Shown: positions 57,558 through 64,000 of the stretch, one piece after another
How positions within the stretch are numbered: the stretch's first letter is position 1
Layout: every line of letters starts with the position of its first letter
Source: Kutzneria sp. CA-103260
Lineage (GTDB): Bacteria; Actinomycetota; Actinomycetes; Mycobacteriales; Pseudonocardiaceae
Length of the DNA stretch: 64,000 nt
Direction of reading: 5' to 3'
Assembly: GCF_018263855.1 (NCBI RefSeq)
Contig: NZ_CP073318.1
Location: 1,674,001 to 1,738,000 of the forward strand
Translations under genes and position numbers: made by a program
Notes under the pieces: model-generated
What the model saw: only the letters and a program-made list of their open reading frames with translations
Databases searched by the model: none
Told to the model about the DNA's origin: nothing

Positions 57558-58763
57558 TCACGCCTGGTTTTCGGCGACCTCCACCGACACGGTGTCGGCC
57601 AAACGGCGCAACGTCCGTTCGACGGCGGCGGCGGTCGGGCCGCCGACGACGAGCACGCCGTGCCGGTCGGCCGATCCCCGGACGGGCCCGATGACGTCGC
57701 CGGGACGGACCGAGAGGTCGGCGGCGATCACCGCCGGATCGGCGAGCACGTCGTCCCAGCCCCGTATGGAAAGCACCTCGCCGGGCGGCAGCACCAGGAA
57801 CTCCACGCCGGCCGCGGCCGTGACCGCGGGCAGATCCAGGGGCGGTTCGCCGAACAGGTCGTCCATCAGCGCGCCGTAGAGCTCCAGGCCCGGACGGACG
57901 TGCTCGACCATGGCGTGGATGAAGTCGCCGCCGGGGCGGGCGTGCACCTCGCCGAGCACCACATCGGTTCCGTCGACCCAGAACTCGACGTGAAACACGC
58001 CGTGCGTGAGGCCGACGGCGGTGACCGCCCGCTCAACCTCGGCGCGGGCCAGGGCGTCGTCCAGATCGGCCGGCATCCGGTGCCCGGTCTCGACAAAGCC
58101 GGCCCCGGTGGTCTTCGCCGTCAGCGCCAGCACGGTCGGACGGCCGCCGATGAACAGGCCCTCGGCCGAGAACTCCCGCCCGGTCACGAAAGTCTCAACG
58201 AGGAAAGGCACGCCAGCCGGCAACAGCGCCAGCGCGGCCGGCAACGCGTCGACACTGTCCACAAGGGACACGCCGACGCTGCCCATGCCGTCCCGGGGCT
58301 TGACCACCCAAGGACCGCGCGTGCGGGCCAGAAACGCCCGCGCCTCATCGGCATCGACGACCACCGCGCACTCGGGCTGGCGGAAACCCCAGGACCGCAA
58401 CGCTTCCCGGCACAGGTCCTTGGTGCGGATGGTGTGCACAACGTCCGGCGCGTTGCCGGCGATGCCGAGCGCGGACGCGGCGGCGGCCACGGACTCCACG
58501 CACATCTCACGGAAGGTCAGCACCGCGCCGACATCGACCCGCGTGGCGGCCCATTCCCGCACGGCGGCGGGGGAGTGCACGTCCACGGCGACGGTTTCCC
58601 CGACCAGCCCGATCAGATCGGCCTTGGCCAGGTTGGCCGCCGTGTCCGCGCCGAGCACGTGCACCCCGCGCCGACGGGCCTGGTCGCTGAGCCTGCGCAT
58701 CTGGTCCCGGCCGTGCGGCGTCACCGACGCACAGCCGAGCACCAGCAGAGTCCGGTCCGCCAT
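57558..58763 (-). CDS. ATP-grasp carboxylate-amine ligase (third ligase of the cluster)
   Basis: A 401-residue ATP-grasp enzyme. Pre-ATP-grasp domain to about residue 110, then the nucleotide-binding strand WVVKPRDGMGSVGVSLV and the metal/phosphate region VLGEVHARPGGDFIHAM (E-x(n)-R-x-G-G-D). Together this matches ATP-grasp_4 ligases that join amino acids or modify carboxylates via acyl phosphates, e.g. dapdiamide- or bacilysin-type ligases. The ATG is 3 bases after the previous ligase stop, so it is in the same operon. Specificity cannot be read from sequence. Confidence 0.85.
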   Translation of the reverse strand: MADRTLLVLGCASVTPHGRDQMRRLSDQARRRGVHVLGADTAANLAKADLIGLVGETVAVDVHSPAAVREWAATRVDVGAVLTFREMCVESVAAAASALGIAGNAPDVVHTIRTKDLCREALRSWGFRQPECAVVVDADEARAFLARTRGPWVVKPRDGMGSVGVSLVDSVDALPAALALLPAGVPFLVETFVTGREFSAEGLFIGGRPTVLALTAKTTGAGFVETGHRMPADLDDALARAEVERAVTAVGLTHGVFHVEFWVDGTDVVLGEVHARPGGDFIHAMVEHVRPGLELYGALMDDLFGEPPLDLPAVTAAAGVEFLVLPPGEVLSIRGWDDVLADPAVIAADLSVRPGDVIGPVRGSADRHGVLVVGGPTAAAVERTLRRLADTVSVEVAENQA

Positions 58764-58766
58764 CGA

Positions 58767-60014
58767 TCAGCCCGAGATCCGCGCCGTCACGGCGTGCACG
58801 GCCGTGGCCAGCGTGGCCCGCACCGCCTCGGCCGAGTCGCCGACGGCCAGCACCGCCCCGATCGTGCAGGACATGTAGTCAGCCGGGGGCAGTTGCACCT
58901 TCGCGCCGACCGCCCGCTCGATGATGGCGTGCCGCACGCCGGGCACGCCCAGCGCGTCGGCCAACCCGTCCACGCCCTCGAAAACGCCGGCCTCGACGGC
59001 CATGATCTTGCGGACGCCGGAGTACAGCCGGCTGTCGCCGAGCACCGGCGCCGTCCCGGTGGCCACGCGGATCACGTTCTCCGCGAACGGAACGCCGGTG
59101 GCCAGACCGACCAGGTGCGAGGTGATGAAGTCCCCGCCGACCCGGGCGGCGATCTCCACCAGCTTGGCCGTGCCGACCGGGGAGACCATGCACTCCAGGT
59201 GGAAGGTGCACTCGTCCAGCCCCAGGGCGCGGACCACGGTGGCGGTCAGCTTCCGCACGGCGTCCAAAGTGGACTCGGGCAGGCTGCTGGGGAAGGTGTG
59301 CGCGACCTCCAGCCGGAACGGCTCGCTGGTCTCCTTGTCGGTCACGCCGGCGATGTGGATCTCGCCGCCGCTGACGAAGCCCTCGACGCTGTGCTCGGTG
59401 CCGACCAGGAACTCCTCGACGATCAGCTCATTGGCGTTGTCGGTGAACACCTTGTCCACCTCGGGACGGGTGTAGCGGATCAGCTCGTCGAAGGCGGCCC
59501 GCAGGTCGTCCTCGCCGTGCAGCACGAAGATGCCCTTGCTGCCGGAGGCCGAGGTCGGCTTGAGCACGGCCGGGTAGCCGATCTCGGCCACCGCCTTGGT
59601 CAGCTCGGTCCACTCGGTGACCCGGGCGAAGCGGGGGATGGCCTCCGGGTGGTCGACCAGCGCCTGGCGCATCAGGTACTTGTTGCGCGCGGCCTTGGCG
59701 GCCGGCAGCGACGGGGCGGGCAGGCCCAGGCGCTGGGCGATCCGGCTGACCGTCTCGACGTCGCGGTCGGACCACGTGACCACACCGGCGATCTCGTGCT
59801 CGGCGGCGATGGCGTCCACCGCCGCATCGACGGCGGCCGCGTCGTAGGTGTCCACCTTGTGCACCACGCTAACGATGCGCTCGGGCAGGCCGGCGGGCAC
59901 GCTGTCGGCGATCAGGGCGACGCCGTAGCCCTGGCGGTAGGCCGCCTCGATCGCCGCGCCGTGCTCAAGATGCGTGCGTCGCGTGTTGAGGAAGATGACT
60001 ACGGGCTGGGACAT
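58767..60014 (-). CDS. ATP-grasp carboxylate-amine ligase (second ligase of the cluster)
   Basis: A 415-residue ATP-grasp_4 protein. Pre-grasp Rossmann start PVVIFLNTRRTHLEHG, nucleotide strand AVLKPTSASGSKGIFVL, hinge IVEEFLVGTEHSVEGFV and metal site LVEIAARVGGDFITSH (E-I-x-A-R-x-G-G-D). A C-terminal domain with repeated GADYMSCTIGAV-like (DYMSCTIGAV) hydrophobic strands follows. Start ATG at 60014, 11 bases after the orphan gene; GAGGAAC upstream. Likely forms a peptide or amide bond in the pathway. Confidence 0.88.
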   Translation of the reverse strand: MSQPVVIFLNTRRTHLEHGAAIEAAYRQGYGVALIADSVPAGLPERIVSVVHKVDTYDAAAVDAAVDAIAAEHEIAGVVTWSDRDVETVSRIAQRLGLPAPSLPAAKAARNKYLMRQALVDHPEAIPRFARVTEWTELTKAVAEIGYPAVLKPTSASGSKGIFVLHGEDDLRAAFDELIRYTRPEVDKVFTDNANELIVEEFLVGTEHSVEGFVSGGEIHIAGVTDKETSEPFRLEVAHTFPSSLPESTLDAVRKLTATVVRALGLDECTFHLECMVSPVGTAKLVEIAARVGGDFITSHLVGLATGVPFAENVIRVATGTAPVLGDSRLYSGVRKIMAVEAGVFEGVDGLADALGVPGVRHAIIERAVGAKVQLPPADYMSCTIGAVLAVGDSAEAVRATLATAVHAVTARISG

Positions 60015-60025
60015 GGACCTGTTCC

Positions 60026-61753
60026 TCACTCGGCGATCGCGGGCTCTGAAGTGTACCGGGCCTGGTACCACGGGTTGTCGAAGTCGGTGACGCACGGATC
60101 GGCCTGGCCGGCGGCGAAGGAGTCCACCCGGGCCTGGTACAGGCGGCGCAGCACCTCGCCGACCGCCGTCGCCGCCCGCAGGTCGGCCATCGTGTACGGC
60201 TCGCCGAACGCCCGCATCAGGCGGAAGTCGTGCATGCCGGGCCGGAACTCGCCGGCCATGTCGACGCCGAAGGGCACGCGGATCGCGTAGCGCACACCGT
60301 TGGCCACATGGCCGGTGTGGTGCTGGTCGGACCAGTCGGTCACGTCGGCCATGGTCGGCGCGAAGAACCAGTCGCGGTCCCCGGCCCGCTCGTGCACACC
60401 GATGGTGTGCGGCAGGTAGTGCCAGCCGTTGTACCGCATCCGGGCGCTGATCGCCCGCAGCACCTGGGGCAGTTCGGCCATCGCCTGGGCGAACTGGTCG
60501 GTGAAGCCGACGCTCGGCGTGACGCAGCAGTAGAAGGCGTTGGTAGTCCAGGAAAGCGCCTCGGTGCTGTCGGCGGCGACGGTCGCGGCCAGCTCGCCGA
60601 CCCGGCGCGGGCCACGGGACATGCCCACATCGGACGCCGTCGCCTCGGTCGCCACCAGGACCAGCTCGTGCAGCACCTGCTCGAAACGCGTGGTGAAGCC
60701 ATCGGTGCCGGGGCCGTGCAGCGCCGGCATGGCCCGCTCGCACGCCGCGAGCAGCTCGGCGAAGTCCTTGGGGGTCGGGCAATCCAGCTCCAGGGCCAGC
60801 GTCCGCAGCACCGCCTCGGGGATGTCGGCCGCGGTCACCGGGTCGTGGGCCAGCAGCTCCTGTTTGTTCAGGTTCAGGCCCTGGATCATGCGGTATGGCC
60901 GGACACCGGCGGTCATCGCCGTGACCCGGCCCTGGGCGCTGGCGTCGGCCAGCACGTGCAGGGCCTCGCCGACCGGCAGCCCGTCGATCGCCGGTTCGTC
61001 GACGCCGTAGCCGGCGACCTTGTTACGCAGGAAGGCCAGCAGCCGGTCCGAGCGCAGCTGGGTGCCGCTGAACTCCTCGGCCCGCACGGCCGGGCCGGAC
61101 ACGATCAGCGCGTGCACAGCGGCCAGGAAGGCGGCGTCGAACACGTCCCACTCGGCAATGCCCTTGGCCTGCAACGAAGTGAGCACGCAGCGGGGCGACT
61201 CGGCGCGTAGCGACTTGCCGACCAGATTGCTGGCCTTGCCCAGGTTGGTGTAGCAGTTGGGGCCGGTGTAGAGCAGCACCGGCGCCATGTGCAGCAACGA
61301 CAACCGCACGCGTTCAATCATCGCGGTGACTCGCTCGGCCGGCAGGCTGATCAGCCACGACTTGAGCTCGGCGGCCTCCGCTCTATCCTCTTCAGACAGT
61401 CGGGCCAGCTCGTCGTCCAGACCGGCCGGGCGTTCCGTCCAACGCACGACGCCGATCGGATGCGCGTCACCGGCCTCCTGGTCGCCGGTCAGCAGCCGCA
61501 GCCGACCGGTCGTGGTCAGCGCGAGCCGATCTCCCCGGTCGGCCTCGCTGCCGAGTGTCGCGCCGGCGGATCTGGCCGCGTCTAACAGCTTCTCCTCGGC
61601 GCGTGTGAGCGCGCGGAGGCCGATCCCGATCGGCAGCCGGCCGCCCAGCGAGGCGGCGTGCTCGGCCGCGTCGGCCACCGAGGTGCGGCAGGCGGCCTCC
61701 ACAGCGACCGCCTCGACGAGTGCGGAAAAGCCTTCAGAGCGCAGAATACCCAC
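60026..61753 (-). CDS. Unrecognised 575-residue protein inside the ATP-grasp cluster
   Basis: A soluble, mainly helical protein with no motif I can assign to an enzyme class. Notable patches: LLYTGPNCYTNLGKASNLVGKS, SWTTNAFYCCVTPSVGF, ARMRYNGWHYLPHTIGVHERAG, DWSDQHHTGHVANG and EFRPGMHDFRLMR, with several His/Asp pairs that could bind metal. No signal peptide or span. It lies between two ligase genes on an apparent operon, so it probably supplies or modifies a building block. GTG at 61753 is chosen because GGGGGAAG precedes it; a TTG four codons earlier is possible. Confidence 0.7.
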   Translation of the reverse strand: MGILRSEGFSALVEAVAVEAACRTSVADAAEHAASLGGRLPIGIGLRALTRAEEKLLDAARSAGATLGSEADRGDRLALTTTGRLRLLTGDQEAGDAHPIGVVRWTERPAGLDDELARLSEEDRAEAAELKSWLISLPAERVTAMIERVRLSLLHMAPVLLYTGPNCYTNLGKASNLVGKSLRAESPRCVLTSLQAKGIAEWDVFDAAFLAAVHALIVSGPAVRAEEFSGTQLRSDRLLAFLRNKVAGYGVDEPAIDGLPVGEALHVLADASAQGRVTAMTAGVRPYRMIQGLNLNKQELLAHDPVTAADIPEAVLRTLALELDCPTPKDFAELLAACERAMPALHGPGTDGFTTRFEQVLHELVLVATEATASDVGMSRGPRRVGELAATVAADSTEALSWTTNAFYCCVTPSVGFTDQFAQAMAELPQVLRAISARMRYNGWHYLPHTIGVHERAGDRDWFFAPTMADVTDWSDQHHTGHVANGVRYAIRVPFGVDMAGEFRPGMHDFRLMRAFGEPYTMADLRAATAVGEVLRRLYQARVDSFAAGQADPCVTDFDNPWYQARYTSEPAIAE

Positions 61754-61809
61754 GTCTTCCCCCAAACGGGTTCACGGTGCTGGTGAAGGGTGTGGTGCGG
61801 AGGGTGGCG

Positions 61810-63030
61810 TCAGGCCAGCCGGACGACCACCGTGCGCGCGGCCGCGAGCGCGCGGTGCTCGGCCTGCTCGGCGGTGTCGCCCACTGCGATCACCGACCCG
61901 ACGCGGTCCCACGACGAGCGCAGGTCCGCGACGCGGTCGCCGGCCTTGCGCAGGACGTCCACCCTGCGCACGCCGGGCAGGGCACCGGCGGCGTCGACCC
62001 CCTCGACGCCGTCGATGACACCCGGTCCGCCGGCAAGGAACCGGATCGCGGCCCCGGCGACGGCCTTGAGCGGGGCCGTGCTCCCGGCACCGGTCAGCAG
62101 TCGCAGCCAGTGCTCGGTCAGATTGGTCTCGTAGGCCAGGTCGATCAGGTCCATGATCTTGTCGCCCGGCGGTCGGCCGGCGCACTCGATGAGCACCGGG
62201 CCGGACTCGGTCCGCACCCACTCCGCGTGCAGGATGCCGCTGTCGAAGCCCACCGCCGCAACGAGTTGCGCCACCGCGTCGGCCCACGGCGCGAGGTCGC
62301 CGTCGTCGCCGGGCACCACGTGGCCGACCTCGACCGGCCGGGATCCCGGCGCGGTGCGCTTGGCCGTGACGTTGAGGAACACCACCTCGCCGCCGGAGAC
62401 CAGGCACTCGGTGCTGAACTCCGGGCCCACCAGGCGATCCTCGACCAGGTAGCGCCACTGCATCGGCCGCTTGGCCAGCTGGTTGCCCTCGTCGGCGCCG
62501 GCGCACTCCCGCCAGGCGGCCTCGACGTCGGCGCCGGCGTCCAGCAGCACCACACCCAGGCTGGCCTGCCGCCCGGCCGGCTTGACCACACATGGCTGGC
62601 CGCCGCAAAACTCGGTGATGTCCGCCGCCGACGACACTTCGCGGAAGGTCGGACCGGGCATACCGGCCGCGGTGGTGGTCTCCCGCAGCAACAGCTTGTC
62701 CCGCAACACAGTCGCCGCCTTGACGCCCGCGCCTGGCCGCCCCAGCTTCTCCGCCGCCTGGGCCGCGGCCACCACGGCGTACTCCAGCCCCGGCGCCACG
62801 GCGTCCACATCGGACAGACCGGCGACCACGTCGAGGAACTGCTCGTCCTGCTGGTAACGGCCGAAGACCACCTCGGCCAGGCAGGAGTGCTTGGCCGCCT
62901 TGGCCGCGAGGCCCTTGGCCTCCCACAGGTCGCGCTCCTCCAGGACCACGACCTCGACGGCCGGTTGCACGCCGTCCAGCGCGGCCAGGACCCCGTCGTT
63001 GTAACCGATCAGCAGCAGGCGAGTGGTCAC
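61810..63030 (-). CDS. ATP-grasp carboxylate-amine ligase (first ligase of the cluster)
   Basis: A 406-residue ATP-grasp protein. Start LLLIGYNDGVLAALDG, nucleotide strand CVVKPAGRQASLGVVLL and metal region PVLIECAGRPPGDKIMDL, in which G-G-D is P-G-D and the glycine loop is shorter than in its neighbours, suggesting altered specificity. The GTG start overlaps the MFS stop as GTGA, so export and ligation are translationally coupled. The C-terminus ends in AAARTVVVRLA. Gap to the orphan gene is 56 bases. Confidence 0.85.
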   Translation of the reverse strand: MTTRLLLIGYNDGVLAALDGVQPAVEVVVLEERDLWEAKGLAAKAAKHSCLAEVVFGRYQQDEQFLDVVAGLSDVDAVAPGLEYAVVAAAQAAEKLGRPGAGVKAATVLRDKLLLRETTTAAGMPGPTFREVSSAADITEFCGGQPCVVKPAGRQASLGVVLLDAGADVEAAWRECAGADEGNQLAKRPMQWRYLVEDRLVGPEFSTECLVSGGEVVFLNVTAKRTAPGSRPVEVGHVVPGDDGDLAPWADAVAQLVAAVGFDSGILHAEWVRTESGPVLIECAGRPPGDKIMDLIDLAYETNLTEHWLRLLTGAGSTAPLKAVAGAAIRFLAGGPGVIDGVEGVDAAGALPGVRRVDVLRKAGDRVADLRSSWDRVGSVIAVGDTAEQAEHRALAAARTVVVRLA

Positions 63031-64000
63031 GCGGCGGCCTCCGTGGTGGTGCGGGAACGCGGGTAGGACAGCACGCAGAGGAGGCCGACGACGGCCAGCA
63101 CGCCCCAGTACACCGGGCGGGCCCCGAACTGCGCGGCGGTCAGGAACAGCGCGCCGCCGGCGAAGCCGCCCAGCGACTCGCCCGCGGTCGCCGCGACCTG
63201 GCGCAGGTTGAACAGCTCGACCATCGGCCGGTCACCGGGAATCGCGCTGAACGCGGTGTTCACGGTGGGCGTGAAGAAGGTCTCGGCCACCGAGAAGACC
63301 ACCACCGCGGCGAACGCGCCGACCAGGGTGGCCCCGGCCGCGCCCATCACCGCGAAGCCGGCCGCGAAGATCGTCACCCCGACGAGCAGGAAGCCGAACG
63401 GCGTGGCGCCGGCGGACAGCCGGCGCTGGGCGTAGGCGGTGACCGGGATCTGCACCACCACTACGAGAATCGCGTTGGTGGTGAAGAAGCTGGCCCGCAG
63501 CGCCGCCGAGCCGGTGAGCTCGGCGACCTGAAGCGCGATGGCTGAGAAGAACTGGGCGTACAGGAAACTGCCGACCGCGGTGACCACCGATACCCGCCGC
63601 ACCAACGGATCGGTGACCACGACCTTGAGCAGGCCCAGCCGCAGCGGCGGGCGGACGTCGTGGTCGCCCGGACGCAGGCCGGCCGGCACGGTCACCGCGA
63701 CCAGGCCCGCGGCCAGCAGGTACATCGCCGCCACGGCCAGCATCAGCGTGACGTCAAGGGATTGGGCCAGCAAGAAGTTGGCGACGATCGGGCCGAGCGC
63801 GGCCGAGACGTTCACCGCCACCTGGACCGCCGAGAACACGGTGTTGCGGGCGGCCGGGCTCTCCAGTGCCATCGCCACGTACACCCGGGCCATCAGGCCG
63901 TTGGTGCTGATGCCGGTGCCGGCCAACAGCAGGCACACCAGCACGCCGATGCTGCCGGGGGCGAAGGGCAGGGCGGCGAAGCTCGCCGCCGCCAGGACCA
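63027..64000 (-). CDS. MFS transporter, C-terminal part (5' end outside window)
   Basis: The frame is open at the right edge; about 320 residues with nine to ten hydrophobic spans are visible, including AVQVAVNVSAALGPIVANFLL and the loop DPLVRRVSVVTAVGSFLYAQFF. Sequence style fits drug/product efflux MFS proteins. Its stop overlaps the first ligase start as GTGA, so it is the first visible gene of the ATP-grasp operon and probably exports the product and protects the producer. Confidence 0.85.
   Translation of the reverse strand, partial: VLAAASFAALPFAPGSIGVLVCLLLAGTGISTNGLMARVYVAMALESPAARNTVFSAVQVAVNVSAALGPIVANFLLAQSLDVTLMLAVAAMYLLAAGLVAVTVPAGLRPGDHDVRPPLRLGLLKVVVTDPLVRRVSVVTAVGSFLYAQFFSAIALQVAELTGSAALRASFFTTNAILVVVVQIPVTAYAQRRLSAGATPFGFLLVGVTIFAAGFAVMGAAGATLVGAFAAVVVFSVAETFFTPTVNTAFSAIPGDRPMVELFNLRQVAATAGESLGGFAGGALFLTAAQFGARPVYWGVLAVVGLLCVLSYPRSRTTTEAAA

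Noticed and set aside
55893..60290. A 1465-codon open frame on the plus strand across the peptidase and ligase genes
   Set aside because: Typical antisense shadow in GC-rich DNA: low-complexity His/Gly/Val/Arg/Gln composition, crosses four well-supported minus-strand genes with intact motifs.
1..64000. tRNA or rRNA genes
   Set aside because: I looked for the usual clover-leaf landmarks (GGTTCGA-type T-loops with CCA-side stems) and found none convincing; a covariance-model scan would be decisive.

Overview
The window is 64 kb of very GC-rich DNA with strong G/C preference at third codon positions, many GTG starts and frequent four-base ATGA/GTGA gene overlaps. Together with 13E12-type DUF222/HNH proteins, an F420-type luciferase-like oxidoreductase, FprA, sugar ABC importers lacking their own ATPase, and many apparently leaderless genes, this points to an actinomycete. 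A Pseudonocardiales-like genome (Kutzneria or Amycolatopsis type) is my guess; no rRNA or other phylogenetic marker is present to prove it. I saw no tRNA, rRNA, CRISPR array or classical insertion sequence.

Region by region. 1-4.2 kb: 3' end of a carboxylesterase, a TPP-enzyme/cyclase pair, a hypothetical gene and a DinB-like gene. 4.2-5.8 kb: the first of two DUF222-HNH units bracketed by inverted 120-bp palindromes. 6.2-10 kb: an alpha/beta hydrolase behind an iron-box-like site and a three-gene sugar ABC importer. 10.1-13 kb: a membrane-anchored NACHT ATPase. 13-19 kb: TetR/FAD monooxygenase pair, amino-acid permease, amidohydrolase and AlkD-like protein. 19-29.6 kb: a glycan-use locus with two divergent operons, PfkB kinase-binding protein-two permeases-GH29 fucosidase facing DeoR-GH4-GH38 mannosidase. 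29.7-36 kb: PucR regulator, small cysteine protein, a 1230-residue HTH-STAND-14xWD40 protein and a methyltransferase. 36.1-37.7 kb: the second DUF222-HNH unit.

38-41.4 kb: a translationally coupled redox-signalling operon of receiver-thioredoxin-reductase-like fusion, cyclic-nucleotide-domain histidine kinase and UBP-type zinc finger. 41.4-48.9 kb: membrane protein, P450, glutamine amidotransferase, permease, luciferase-like oxidoreductase, sulfatase and UppP. 49-54.2 kb: iron-regulated EfeUO fusion and EfeB, a PAP2 phosphatase and FprA; iron boxes precede efeUO and fprA. 54.4-57.5 kb: secreted guanyl-specific RNase, APH-like kinase and secreted tripeptidyl-aminopeptidase-like hydrolase. 57.5-64 kb: an export-and-ligation cluster of three ATP-grasp ligases, one unrecognised 575-residue protein and an MFS transporter running off the window. 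It looks like a non-ribosomal peptide pathway of the ATP-grasp type.

The strongest candidates for undescribed biology are the palindrome-bracketed HNH units, the three-ligase cluster with its orphan protein, the receiver-TrxR/kinase/UBP operon, and the tandem TACTACA-type operators before uppP.
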